From: Nocardioides_B sp963781695 | Lineage (GTDB): Bacteria > Actinomycetota > Actinomycetes > Propionibacteriales > Nocardioidaceae | Assembly: GCA_963781695.1 (NCBI GenBank) | Contig: CAWAGE010000007.1 | Span: 1,550,001-1,614,000, forward strand | Length of the DNA stretch: 64,000 nucleotides | Direction: 5' to 3' | Part shown: positions 57,201 through 64,000 of the stretch, in pieces | Position numbering within the stretch: position 1 is the first letter of the stretch | Layout of the letters: every line of letters starts with the position of its first letter | Notes under the pieces: model-generated | The model's input: the letters and a program-made list of their open reading frames with translations, nothing else | Database searches by the model: none | What the model was told of the DNA's origin: nothing | Translations under genes and position numbers: made by a program

Positions 57201-59010
57201 AGGTCGCTCCCAGCGCGAAGACGTCCCCCACGCGGGACTCGTAGACCATCTCCTCGTCGAGCTCGCCGACCCGGCTCGCCTTCTCGCCGACGAGGAAGAC
57301 GCCGAACAGCCCCCGGTCGGGGATGGTGCCGCCGCTGGTCACCGCGAGCCGCTGCGCGCCCGGCCGGGCCGAGAGGGTGCCGGCCACCCGGTCCCAGACG
57401 ATCCGCGGGCGCAGCTCGCGGAACTCGTCGGAGGGGTAGCGCCCGCTCAGCAGGTCCAGCGTCGCGTCGTAGGCCGAGCGGGGCAGCGTCGCGAACGGCG
57501 CCGCGCGGCGCACCAGGGCGAACAGCTCCTCGACGTCCCACTCGTCCTGCGAGGTGGCCGCCACGACGTGCTGGGCCAGCACGTCGAGGGGGTTGGCCGG
57601 CACCCGCAGCGCCTCGATGGCGCCGGAGCGCATGCGTTCCACCGCGACCGCGGTCTGCACCAGGTCGCCGCGGTGCTTGGGAAGCAGCACCCCTCGCGAG
57701 ACCTCGCCCACCTGGTGACCGGCCCGGCCCACCCGTTGCAGCGCGGAGGCCACCGAGGGCGGCGACTCGATCTGCACGACCAGGTCCACCGCTCCCATGT
57801 CGATGCCGAGCTCGAGGCTGGAGGTGGCGACCACGCACGGCAGCAGACCGCGTTTGAGGTCGTCCTCGATGAGGGCCCGCTGCTCCTTCGACACCGACCC
57901 GTGGTGGGCGCGGGCGATGACGGTCTCGACGCCCTCGCTGCGGCCGCCCTGGCCCATGAGCGCCGCCGGGCTCCGGGTCGCGTCATCCTGGTCGGGCGTG
58001 CCGTCGGCCCGCCCGGCCGCCCGCTCCGTCGCGAGCTCGTTGAAGCGTGCTGTCAGCCGCTCGGCCAGCCGACGGGAGTTCGCGAACACGATGGTCGAGC
58101 GGTGCTGCTCGATGAGGTCGACCACCCGCTCCTCGACGTGCGGCCAGATCGACCCCCGACGCTCGGCGCTTCCGGCGGCGGAACCCTCGGCCACGCCGTC
58201 CATCGCAGCGGCCAGTGCCAGCTCGGTCATGTCCTCCACGGGGACCACCACGCGCAGGTCCCACTCCTTCTCCGAGGGTGGGGCCACCACCTCGACGGGA
58301 CGGCTGCCGCCGAGGAAGCGGGCCACCTCCTCGAGTGGACGGACCGTGGCCGAGAGCCCGATGCGCTGCGCGGGCTCGTCCCCGGCGGCGCGGCGCAGCT
58401 CGTCGAGGCGCTCCAGCGACAGCGCGAGGTGGGCGCCCCGCTTGGTCCCGGCCACGGCGTGCACCTCGTCGAGGATGACGGTCTCGACGCCGCGCAGCGT
58501 GTCGCGGGCCCGGGAGGTCAGCATGAGGAACAGCGACTCGGGAGTGGTGATCAAGATGTCGGGCGGGGTGGTCCCGAGCCGTCGCCGGTCCGCGGCGCTG
58601 GTGTCGCCCGACCGTAGCCCGACGGTGATGTCGGGCACCGGGACCCCCAACCGGTCGGAGGTGTGCCTGATCCCGGCCAGCGGCGCCCGCAGGTTGCGCT
58701 CGACGTCGACGGCGAGGGCCTTGAGCGGGGAGACGTAGAGGACCCGGCAGCGGTGCAGCCGGTCCGCGGGGGGTGGCGACGCGGCGAGCCGGTCCAGGGA
58801 CCACAGGAACGCCGAGAGCGTCTTGCCCGATCCGGTGGGTGCGACGACGAGGGCGTTGCGACCCGCGGAGACCGCCTGCCAGGCGCCCAGCTGGGCCGGT
58901 GTCGGCGCGGCGAAGGCCGCTCGGAACCAGGTGCGCGTCGGGTCGCTGAAGGTGTCGAGCACGTTCGTGCCCGCCCCCGTCCCGCTCGTGTCCGCGCTCG
59001 CCCTTGCCAC
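54247..59010 (-). CDS. lhr: Lhr-type ATP-dependent helicase
   Basis: Lhr is a large 3'-5' DNA helicase/translocase linked to DNA repair. The 1587 residues contain superfamily-2 motifs: Walker A VVAPTGSGKTLSAFLWSL, VILDEVHA (motif II), LSATVRPLEEVA (motif III), SSLELGIDMG and QRVGRAGHQ (motif VI). The Lhr-specific winged helix and beta-barrel follow, then the long C-terminal domain. A 12-bp tandem repeat encodes GSQT copies in a linker. GTG at 59010 was chosen because AGGA lies 8-11 bases upstream and the protein begins just before the conserved FSDPTRTWFRAAFAAPTPAQ. A frame extending to 60126 overlaps the ABC gene antisense and is rejected. Confidence 0.93.
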   Translation of the reverse strand: MARASADTSGTGAGTNVLDTFSDPTRTWFRAAFAAPTPAQLGAWQAVSAGRNALVVAPTGSGKTLSAFLWSLDRLAASPPPADRLHRCRVLYVSPLKALAVDVERNLRAPLAGIRHTSDRLGVPVPDITVGLRSGDTSAADRRRLGTTPPDILITTPESLFLMLTSRARDTLRGVETVILDEVHAVAGTKRGAHLALSLERLDELRRAAGDEPAQRIGLSATVRPLEEVARFLGGSRPVEVVAPPSEKEWDLRVVVPVEDMTELALAAAMDGVAEGSAAGSAERRGSIWPHVEERVVDLIEQHRSTIVFANSRRLAERLTARFNELATERAAGRADGTPDQDDATRSPAALMGQGGRSEGVETVIARAHHGSVSKEQRALIEDDLKRGLLPCVVATSSLELGIDMGAVDLVVQIESPPSVASALQRVGRAGHQVGEVSRGVLLPKHRGDLVQTAVAVERMRSGAIEALRVPANPLDVLAQHVVAATSQDEWDVEELFALVRRAAPFATLPRSAYDATLDLLSGRYPSDEFRELRPRIVWDRVAGTLSARPGAQRLAVTSGGTIPDRGLFGVFLVGEKASRVGELDEEMVYESRVGDVFALGATSWRIEDITHDRVLVSPAPGQPGRLPFWKGDQLGRPAELGRAIGAFTRELGGLPVAQATQRCTEAGLDDWAAGNLVAFLTEQRAATATLPTDRTVVVERFRDELGDWRIVVHSPFGAQVHAPWALAIGVRLRERYGIDAQAMPGDDGIVLRVPETDQDPPAADVVVFDADEIEDIVTAEVGGSALFASRFRECAARALLLPRRDPGRRSPLWQQRQRSAQLLEVAVKYPSFPIVLEAVRECLQDVYDVPALLGLMRDLSARRVRVVDVATTSPSPFARSLMFGYVAAFMYEGDSPVAERRAAALSLDQGLLAELLGRAELRELLDPDVLAALEQELQRLAPDRRARDAEGVADLLRLLGPLSGPEVAQRCVPDADVGSWLGLLADARRVVEVRMSGVERWSAVEDVARLRDALGVPVPPGTPEVFTEPVDDPLADLVARFARTHGPFTPTELAERLGLGVAVAQQTLARLGAQGRVLEGEFRPAGAGTEWCDAEVLRRLRRRSLAALRKEVEPVEPATLGRFLPAWQNVARTGSQTSSQTGSQTGSQTGRGSHRLRGLDGVVSVVDQLAGCAVPASALEPLVLGSRVVDYAPALLDELTATGEVLWAGHGTLPGTDGWVSLHLAETAHLTLPDHGELDDTPLHQAVLSALAGGGAYFFRQLSDTAGSTDDRALEAALWDLVWAGRIGNDTLAPVRALTSGGRTAHRTRRAAPRARVTSGRSSRPGRGRLDLPSRTGPPTTAGRWSLLPELEPDATRRAHAWAEGLLERHGVVTRGAVASERVPGGFAAVYKVLAAFEETGRCRRGYFVGSLGAAQFGVPGAVDRLRSFSRELGTAPAEDKVSALALAATDPANPYGAALPWPERTAETTADLSSSPTSSPPGGPSKGHRPGRKAGALVVLVDGELTVYVERGGRTLLTFADDLDVLGPAMGALATAVRQGALGRLTVERADGQNILAVGERAGALRQALESAGFVATPRGLRLRG
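55561..55608. repeat. Four 12-bp tandem repeats in lhr
   Basis: GGTCTGGGAGCC occurs at 55561, 55573, 55585 and 55597 with single-base variants. It encodes a repeated GSQT motif in a surface linker of Lhr. Confidence 0.85.
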
Positions 59011-59060
59011 GGACTCATCCTGCCCGACGGCACCGACAACCTCGGCCCGGCCGGTCGGGC

Positions 59061-59073
59061 TAGGGTCGGTCGG
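59061..59073 (+). promoter_or_regulatory. Leaderless -10 element of the ABC exporter operon
   Basis: TAGGGT (59061-59066), seven bases, then GTG at 59074. It lies 64 bp from the divergent lhr start. Confidence 0.5.
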
Positions 59074-60057
59074 GTGCGTCCCACCCCTCGTCCCGACGCG
59101 CCTGCCGACGCCGTCGGCGCGGGAGCCCGGACCGTCCCCCCGCTGGTGCGGGCGCGAGGGCTGCGCAAGGCCTTCGGCGAGAACGAGGCGGTGCGTGGCA
59201 TCGATCTGGACGTCCACCGGGGCGAGGCGTTCGGCTTCCTCGGGCCCAACGGTGCGGGCAAGTCCTCCACGATGCGGATGGTGGCGGCGGTCTCGCCCCC
59301 GTCGGGCGGCGAGCTGCGCATCCTGGGCCGCGACCCGCGTACCGACGGCCGCGAGATCCGGGCGCGGCTCGGCGTCTGTCCCCAGGAGGACACCCTGGAC
59401 AAGGAGCTCACCGTCCGCGAGAACCTGGTGGTCTACGCGGGCTACTTCGGGATCCGCAAGGCCGAGGCCTCCGCCCGGGCCGAGGAGCTGCTCGCGTTCG
59501 TGCAGCTGGGGGACCGCGCCCGCAGTCGCATCGAGGACCTCTCCGGAGGCATGAGGCGCCGGCTGATGATCGCCCGCTCGCTGATCAACAACCCCGACCT
59601 GCTGCTGCTCGACGAGCCCACCACCGGCCTTGATCCGCAGGCCAGGCACCTGGTGTGGGACCGGCTGTTCAGGCTCCGCTCGCGCGGGGTCACGCTGGTC
59701 GTCACCACCCACTACATGGACGAGGCCGAGCAGCTGTGCGACCGGCTCGTGGTGATGGACGCGGGCCGGATCGTCGCGGCCGGCTCTCCGGCGCAGCTGA
59801 TCACCGCCCACTCCACCCGCGAGGTCGCCGAGCTGCGGTTCGCCGACGGGACCCTCGAGCAGCTGGCCGAGCGGGTGGCCGACCTCGCCGACCGGGTCGA
59901 GGTGCTGCCGGACCGGCTGCTGCTCTACACCGACGACGCCGAGACGGCCGTGGTGCGGGTCCACGAGCGGGGTCTGCGCCCGGCCGCCGTCCTGGTGCGC
60001 CGCTCCAGCCTGGAGGACGTGTTCCTGCGGCTGACCGGCCGGACGCTGGTCGACTGA
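59074..60057 (+). CDS. ABC-2 exporter ATPase, DrrA/NodI-like
   Basis: The 327-residue ATPase shows Walker A GPNGAGKSST (about residue 65), the Q-loop CPQEDTLDKELTVRENL, the signature LSGGMRRRLMIARSLI, Walker B LLLLDEPTTGLDPQ and H-loop TTHYMDEAE. It also has the C-terminal extension SLEDVFLRLTGRTL typical of daunorubicin-resistance type ATPases. It is followed by two membrane subunits on the same strand, giving an asymmetric exporter. Substrate unknown: lipid, polyketide or polysaccharide export are all possible. Confidence 0.92.
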   Translation: MRPTPRPDAPADAVGAGARTVPPLVRARGLRKAFGENEAVRGIDLDVHRGEAFGFLGPNGAGKSSTMRMVAAVSPPSGGELRILGRDPRTDGREIRARLGVCPQEDTLDKELTVRENLVVYAGYFGIRKAEASARAEELLAFVQLGDRARSRIEDLSGGMRRRLMIARSLINNPDLLLLDEPTTGLDPQARHLVWDRLFRLRSRGVTLVVTTHYMDEAEQLCDRLVVMDAGRIVAAGSPAQLITAHSTREVAELRFADGTLEQLAERVADLADRVEVLPDRLLLYTDDAETAVVRVHERGLRPAAVLVRRSSLEDVFLRLTGRTLVD

Positions 60058-60884
60058 TGGCGGCGCGGACCCGGCCGGTCGCGGAGCTGGTCGGCTCGCT
60101 GCTGCCACGGTGGCCGATGGTGGCACGGCAGCACCGGTACTGGGCCAGCGTCTACCGGCGGACCTGGCGGGGCTCGGTGTTCAGCTCCTTCCTGCTGCCC
60201 CTGCTGTACGTCGTGGCCATGGGAGTGCTGCTCGGCCAGTTCGTCGACGCGGTGCCGTCGCGGCTGGAGGGTGCCCCGTCGTACCTCGCCTTCGTGGCGC
60301 CCGGCCTCGTCGCCGCCCAGGCCATGCAGACCGCGGTGGCCGAGACCACCTGGCCGGTGATGAGCATGCTGAAGTGGGACCGCACCTACCTGGCGATGAT
60401 GGCCTCCCCGCTCGCGGTGGCCGACATCGTCGCGGCCCAGCTGCTGTTCGTGGCCTTCCGGCTGACCGCCACCTGCGGGGTGTTCCTGCTCGTGATGGCC
60501 CCGTTCGGTGTGTTCGGCTCCTGGACGGGGGTGCTGCTGGCCTGGCCGGTCACGGTGCTCACGGGGATGGCGTTCGCCGGGCCGTTGCACGCGCTGGCCT
60601 CGACCCTGCGCGACGAGGGCGGGTTCGCGCTGCTCTACCGGCTGCTGGTGGTCCCGTTGTTCCTGGTCTCGGGAGCGTTCTTCCCGGTCGCGAACCTGCC
60701 CTCGGCACTGGAGGTGGTGGCGCGGCTGCTGCCGCTGTGGCACGGGGTGGACCTCACCCGGATGCTGGTCCTCGACCGGCCGGCGCTCGGTCCGGCGCTG
60801 TGGCACCTGGGCTACCTGCTGGTGCTGGCGGTGCTTGGGTGGGTGCTGGCGACGTACCGGCTCGGCCGGCGGCTGGAGGTCTGA
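60057..60884 (+). CDS. ABC-2 exporter permease, subunit 1
   Basis: This 275-residue protein has six hydrophobic helices and the ABC-2 pattern APGLVAAQAMQTAVAETTWPVM plus VSGAFFPVANLPSALEVVARLLPLWHGVDLTRM in sections. The ATG shares one base with the ATPase stop (TGATG), so translation is coupled. It pairs with the next gene to form the pore. Confidence 0.9.
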   Translation: MAARTRPVAELVGSLLPRWPMVARQHRYWASVYRRTWRGSVFSSFLLPLLYVVAMGVLLGQFVDAVPSRLEGAPSYLAFVAPGLVAAQAMQTAVAETTWPVMSMLKWDRTYLAMMASPLAVADIVAAQLLFVAFRLTATCGVFLLVMAPFGVFGSWTGVLLAWPVTVLTGMAFAGPLHALASTLRDEGGFALLYRLLVVPLFLVSGAFFPVANLPSALEVVARLLPLWHGVDLTRMLVLDRPALGPALWHLGYLLVLAVLGWVLATYRLGRRLEV

Positions 60885-60887
60885 GTC

Positions 60888-61673
60888 ATGGTGCTGCTGG
60901 CCCGGATGGCGGCCCGACCGGGGGCGGCGGCGCTGGTGCGGCGCAACCTGGTCGTCTACCGCAAGGCCTGGCTGGTGCTGGCGAGCGGTTTCGTCGAGCC
61001 GCTGCTCTACCTGCTCTCGATCGGGGTGGGGGTGGGAGCGTTCGTGTCGGGGTTCGAGGTCGGCGGCCGCGCGGTCTCCTACGCGGCGTTCGTGGCTCCC
61101 GGCATGCTGGCCGCCTCCGCGATGCAGGGGGCGCTGCTGGACTCGACGTTCGGCATCTTCTTCAAGCTGCGCTACGACTTGGTCTACGACGGGGTCCTGG
61201 CGACGCCGATGCGTGCCGTCGACGTCGCCCGGGGCGAGCTGGTGTGGTGCCTGCTGCGGTCGTCGGCCTACTCGGGGGGCTTCCTGCTGGTGATGACCGC
61301 GATGGGCCTGGTGTCCTCCGCCTGGGCGGTGCTGGCGTGGCCGGCGGCGTGGCTGGTGGGCTTCGCGTTCGCCGGCGCCGGGATGGCGCTGACGACGTTC
61401 ATGCGGTCGTGGCAGGACTTCGAGCTGGTCCAGCTGGCCGTGATGCCGATGTTCCTGTTCTCCGCGACCTTCTTCCCGGTCAGGGTCCTCGGCCCGGTGC
61501 TGCGCTGGGTGGTCGAGGTGACCCCGCTCTACCGTGGCGTGGTCCTGGTGCGGGGGCTGACGACCGGGACGGCCGGGACCGCCGAGCTGTGGTCGGTGGG
61601 CTACCTGCTCGCGATGGGTGCCCTGGGGCTGGCCGTGGCCTCGCGCCGGTTCGACCGGCTGCTGCTGCGCTGA
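60888..61673 (+). CDS. ABC-2 exporter permease, subunit 2
   Basis: The 261-residue protein is homologous in pattern to its neighbour: YRKAWLVLASGFVEPLLYLLSIGVGVG, VAPGMLAASAMQGALLDSTFGIF and FLFSATFFPVRVLGPVLRWVVEVTPLYRGV, in sections. It resembles NodJ-type permeases. It begins three bases past subunit 1. The operon ends here; the next gene is convergent, 31 bases away. Confidence 0.9.
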   Translation: MVLLARMAARPGAAALVRRNLVVYRKAWLVLASGFVEPLLYLLSIGVGVGAFVSGFEVGGRAVSYAAFVAPGMLAASAMQGALLDSTFGIFFKLRYDLVYDGVLATPMRAVDVARGELVWCLLRSSAYSGGFLLVMTAMGLVSSAWAVLAWPAAWLVGFAFAGAGMALTTFMRSWQDFELVQLAVMPMFLFSATFFPVRVLGPVLRWVVEVTPLYRGVVLVRGLTTGTAGTAELWSVGYLLAMGALGLAVASRRFDRLLLR

Positions 61674-61704
61674 GCAGGTCCGGTCGCCGGTGGCGGGCCG
61701 ACCG

Positions 61705-62208
61705 TCAGGTCAGCAGCTTCTGGTACCACTCGACGTCGACCCACTGGTCGAACTTGTAGCCGACCTCGCGCATCGACCCGACGTGCTCGAAGCCGCAGGC
61801 CTTGTGGAGCGCCTGGCTGCCCGGGTTCGGAAGGGCCACCAGCGCCACGGCGGTGTGCACGCCGGTCTCGGCCATGGCGTCCAGCAGGGCGGGATAGAGC
61901 CGTCGTCCGACGCCGTGGCCACGGACCGACGGGTCGAGGTAGATCGACGTCTCCCGGGTCAGCCGGTAGGCGGGGCGGGGTCGGTAGGACCAGGAGTAGG
62001 CGTAGCCCACTACGTCCTGGTCGGCGTCGACCGCGACGAGGAGGTGGTCCCCCTGCTCCTGGCCGGCGAGCCGCTGCAGCCAGTAGCCGTCGGTGGGGGG
62101 CTCGAGGTCGAAGGTGGCGGTGCTGTTGGCGATCTCGTGGTTGTAGATGGCGGCGATGTCGCTGAGGTCGTCCTGGACGGCGGGCCTGATGATGACGTCG
62201 GAGGCCAT
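61705..62208 (-). CDS. GNAT N-acetyltransferase, phosphinothricin-acetyltransferase-like
   Basis: This 167-residue enzyme has the PAT/MddA-style motifs IIRPAVQDDLSDIAAIYNHEI, GYAYSWSYRPRPAYRLTRETSIYLDPSVRGHGVGRRL in sections (acetyl-CoA loop VRGHGVG) and GFEHVGSMREVGYKFDQWVDV. Family members acetylate methionine sulfoximine/sulfone or phosphinothricin. The ATG at 62208 has a GAGAAT -10 box seven bases upstream; an ATG nine bases earlier lies inside that promoter. Confidence 0.88.
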   Translation of the reverse strand: MASDVIIRPAVQDDLSDIAAIYNHEIANSTATFDLEPPTDGYWLQRLAGQEQGDHLLVAVDADQDVVGYAYSWSYRPRPAYRLTRETSIYLDPSVRGHGVGRRLYPALLDAMAETGVHTAVALVALPNPGSQALHKACGFEHVGSMREVGYKFDQWVDVEWYQKLLT

Positions 62209-62221
62209 GGTCGCCATTCTC
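62209..62221 (-). promoter_or_regulatory. Leaderless -10 element of the GNAT gene
   Basis: GAGAAT on the minus strand (62221-62216), seven bases, then ATG at 62208. Confidence 0.45.
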
Positions 62222-62260
62222 GCACCACGTCCCGGTCGGTCCGGGACCCGTCCACCCGGG

Positions 62261-62272
62261 CATACTGGCCCG
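62261..62272 (+). promoter_or_regulatory. Leaderless -10 element of the DinB-like gene
   Basis: CATACT (62261-62266), six bases, then GTG at 62273. Confidence 0.45.
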
Positions 62273-62884
62273 GTGACCTCCGAGACCGCTCCCGACGCGA
62301 CCCCTCTGACCGGGGGGCAGCCGCCGGCGGAGCCGGATCGCAAGGACTGGACCTGGGTGCTGGACCGGGCCTGCCCCGAGTGCGGGTACGACGCCCGGGC
62401 GGTGCGCCCGGTCGAGGTGAAGAACCGCGTGTATGCGAACGCGAGCGCGTGGCGCGGGGTGCTAGCGGCTCCGCACCCGCGGCTGCGACCCTCGCCCCGG
62501 GTGTGGTCCCCGCTTGAGTACGCCTGCCACGTCCGCGACGTCCACCGGGTGTTCGCGCAGCGGGTGGCGAGGATGCTGGCCGACCACGACCCGGTCTTCG
62601 ACGACTGGGACCAGGACGAGGCGGCGGTCGCCGGTGACTACGCCTCTGCGCGCGCCACCGAGGTCGCGGCGGAGCTGGTCGAGGAGGCCGCCAGGGTCAC
62701 CGAGCTGTACGGCTCGATCGAGGACGCCCAGTGGGACCGGCCGGGACGCCGCAGCAACGGCTCGGTGTTCACGCTCGCCAGCCTGGCCCGCTACCACCTG
62801 CACGACGTGGAGCACCATCTGGTCGACGTGTCCGGCCGGGCCGACGGCCCCGAGCCGGCCGACGCCGGCCGCGCCACCGCCTAG
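62273..62884 (+). CDS. DinB-like four-helix metalloprotein
   Basis: The 203 residues contain an N-terminal CxxC (LDRACPECGYDARAV) and a DinB-type four-helix bundle. Its candidate metal ligands are in EYACHVRDVHRVF and LARYHLHDVEHHLVDV. The DinB superfamily includes thiol-dependent (mycothiol, bacillithiol) transferases and metal enzymes. This one's substrate is unknown. The start follows the leaderless -10 box. DUF3046 follows after ten bases. Confidence 0.78.
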   Translation: MTSETAPDATPLTGGQPPAEPDRKDWTWVLDRACPECGYDARAVRPVEVKNRVYANASAWRGVLAAPHPRLRPSPRVWSPLEYACHVRDVHRVFAQRVARMLADHDPVFDDWDQDEAAVAGDYASARATEVAAELVEEAARVTELYGSIEDAQWDRPGRRSNGSVFTLASLARYHLHDVEHHLVDVSGRADGPEPADAGRATA

Positions 62885-62894
62885 GCTCGTCGCC
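62882..62894 (+). promoter_or_regulatory. Leaderless -10 element of the DUF3046 gene
   Basis: TAGGCT (62882-62887) overlaps the DinB-like stop codon; seven bases later is the ATG at 62895. Confidence 0.5.
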
Positions 62895-63089
62895 ATGCGG
62901 TACACGGAGTTCTGGGCGCGGATGGAGGAGGCACTGGGCTCCGGCTACGCCCGCAGCTGGGCCGACCAGCAGGTGCTCCGGGGCCTGGAGGGTCGCACGG
63001 TCCTCGAGGCGATCGAGGCCGGCGACCCGCTCAGGCTGGTGTGGCGCGCTGTGTCGGCCGAGCTGGACCTCCCGGCCGCCCAGCGATGA
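62895..63089 (+). CDS. DUF3046 protein
   Basis: The 64-residue protein MRYTEFWARMEEALG...YARSWADQQVL...GRTVLEAIEAG is a clear DUF3046 member. These small actinobacterial proteins of unknown function normally sit directly upstream of recA. Here the stop overlaps the start of an MFS gene instead (ATGA at 63086-63089). Confidence 0.88.
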   Translation: MRYTEFWARMEEALGSGYARSWADQQVLRGLEGRTVLEAIEAGDPLRLVWRAVSAELDLPAAQR

Positions 63090-64000
63090 CCGGCACCGGA
63101 GCGGCTGTCGCCACGACGCGGCCGGCCGAGGTGCAGCGACGGACCGTCCGCACCCTGGTGGTCTCCCAAGCCTGCGGCGGGCTCGGGATGAGCATCGGCA
63201 TCGCCGTCACCGCTCTGCTCGCGGAGCAGGTGTCGGGCCGTGAGGAGCTGGCCGGGCTCGCCCAGACCATGCAGGTCCTCGGCGCGGCCGGCGCGTCGTT
63301 CCTGCTGGCGCGGGTGATGGGCCTGCGGGGCCGCCGGATCGGCCTCGCGCTCGGCTACCTGCTCGGCGCGGCCGGGGCACTGCTGTGCGTCGTGGCCGGG
63401 GTGGTCTCCTCCTTCCCGCTGCTGCTCGTCGCGACCCTGCTGCTCGGGTCCGCGACCGCGGCCAACAACCAGTCCCGCTACGCCGCCACCGACCTGGCCG
63501 CGCCGAAGCGGCGGGCCCGGGACCTGTCGCTGGTCGTCTGGGCGACGACGATCGGGGCGGTGGCCGGCCCCAACCTGGTCGGCGCGACGGGGCGGGCCGG
63601 GTTCGCGGTCGGGCTGCCGGGCGTGACCGGCCCGTTCCTGTTCGGCGGCATCGGGATCGCGGTCGCGGCCGTCGTGGTGCTGCTGGGGCTGCGGCCGGAC
63701 CCGCTGCTGCTGGCGCAGGAGCAGGCCCGGCTGCTGGCCCAGGAGCGTGTCGAGGTCAGGGATCGGGACAGGCGCGCGGCAGCGCTGGCGCCGGGGCACG
63801 CAGGGGGGGAGCCCCCCCTCGTCGCGGAGGTCGCCGTCCCGACCGGCAAGGCCTGGTCCCGGGTCGTGGCGGCGTTCCGGACCCGGCCCGGAGTCGCGGC
63901 CGGGGTGGTGGCGCTGGCGCTGGCGCACTCCGTCATGGTCTCGGTGATGGTGATGACGCCGCTGCGGATGCACCATGGCGGCGCCTCGCTGGAGGTGATC
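63086..64000 (+). CDS. MFS transporter, 3'-truncated by window edge
   Basis: The 305 visible residues start MTGTGAAVATTRPAEVQRRT and show about eight hydrophobic spans. These include QACGGLGMSIGIAVTALLAEQ, GLALGYLLGAAGALLCVVAG-type segments and LLLGSATAANNQSRYAATDLA, followed by a charged central loop. It resembles MFS carriers of unknown cargo. The frame stays open to base 64000. Coupling to DUF3046 by ATGA suggests joint translation. Confidence 0.85.
   Translation, partial: MTGTGAAVATTRPAEVQRRTVRTLVVSQACGGLGMSIGIAVTALLAEQVSGREELAGLAQTMQVLGAAGASFLLARVMGLRGRRIGLALGYLLGAAGALLCVVAGVVSSFPLLLVATLLLGSATAANNQSRYAATDLAAPKRRARDLSLVVWATTIGAVAGPNLVGATGRAGFAVGLPGVTGPFLFGGIGIAVAAVVVLLGLRPDPLLLAQEQARLLAQERVEVRDRDRRAAALAPGHAGGEPPLVAEVAVPTGKAWSRVVAAFRTRPGVAAGVVALALAHSVMVSVMVMTPLRMHHGGASLEVI

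Noticed and set aside
59011..60126. N-terminal extension of lhr by 372 codons
   Set aside because: It overlaps the ABC ATPase gene antisense. Lhr homology begins only at about 58970, and a ribosome site precedes the GTG at 59010.
1..64000. CRISPR arrays, tRNA or rRNA genes, insertion sequences, prophage genes
   Set aside because: No regularly spaced repeats with unique spacers, no cloverleaf-like segment with CCA end, and no transposase, integrase or phage protein were recognised.

Overview
This 64-kb window is chromosomal DNA of a very GC-rich actinobacterium. Codon third positions are almost always G or C, GTG starts are common, and ATGA or GTGA stop-start overlaps abound. The gene order truB-ribF-rpsO-pnp-M16 peptidase-dapB-thyA-dfrA-dapA-rnj-ftsK-HTH protein-rimO-pgsA-cinA-clgR is the housekeeping block typical of Actinomycetota. 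Protein style (FtsK, RNase J, MhuD-like and DUF3046 proteins, fructose PTS beside ptsI) suggests the Nocardioidaceae or a close relative; this is inferred from memory, not from a search. I see no tRNA, rRNA, CRISPR array, insertion sequence or phage gene.

Layout. 1-2.7 kb: the end of truB, ribF and a membrane protein. 2.9-9.0 kb: a complete fructose PTS, with fruR-fruK-fruA-ptsH on the minus strand and ptsI divergent on the plus strand. 9.0-14.2 kb: a long inverted repeat, rpsO, pnp, an M16 peptidase and dapB. 14.3-15.7 kb: a two-gene minus-strand operon of a SatD-family protein and a membrane protein, with a clear palindrome over its promoter. 15.8-19.2 kb: a small membrane/TPR-like protein, an F420-type oxidoreductase, a GNAT and an MFS carrier. 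19.2-33.0 kb: thyA-dfrA, dapA, rnj, ftsK, a RodZ-like HTH protein, rimO-pgsA, a GH15 enzyme, cinA and clgR.

33.1-39.5 kb holds the most unusual locus. Seven tightly coupled genes encode a DoxX/DoxD-like membrane protein, a TusA-like protein, a DsrE-like protein, a radical SAM enzyme with its own TusA-like domain, and a PhnD/PhnC/PhnE-type ABC importer with a double-length permease. I infer a sulfur- or selenium-handling pathway in which an imported oxyanion feeds a persulfide/perselenide relay and a radical SAM step. 39.5-46.6 kb carries nei2 followed by a five-gene MoxR AAA ATPase / DUF5682 / VWA cluster with reduced accessory members. 46.7-52.5 kb has an MhuD-like monooxygenase, a Rid protein, a BBE-type FAD oxidase and a large BTAD-AAA regulator. 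52.6-59.0 kb is lhr, a cysteine-rich pentapeptide protein and a divergent DapB paralogue, translationally coupled. 59.1-64 kb: an ABC-2 exporter, a GNAT, a DinB-like protein, DUF3046 and a truncated MFS gene.

A recurring feature is transcription-start architecture. At least 17 genes have a TANNNT-like -10 hexamer exactly 6 or 7 bases before the start codon, as expected for leaderless mRNAs. This settled many of the start sites given here.
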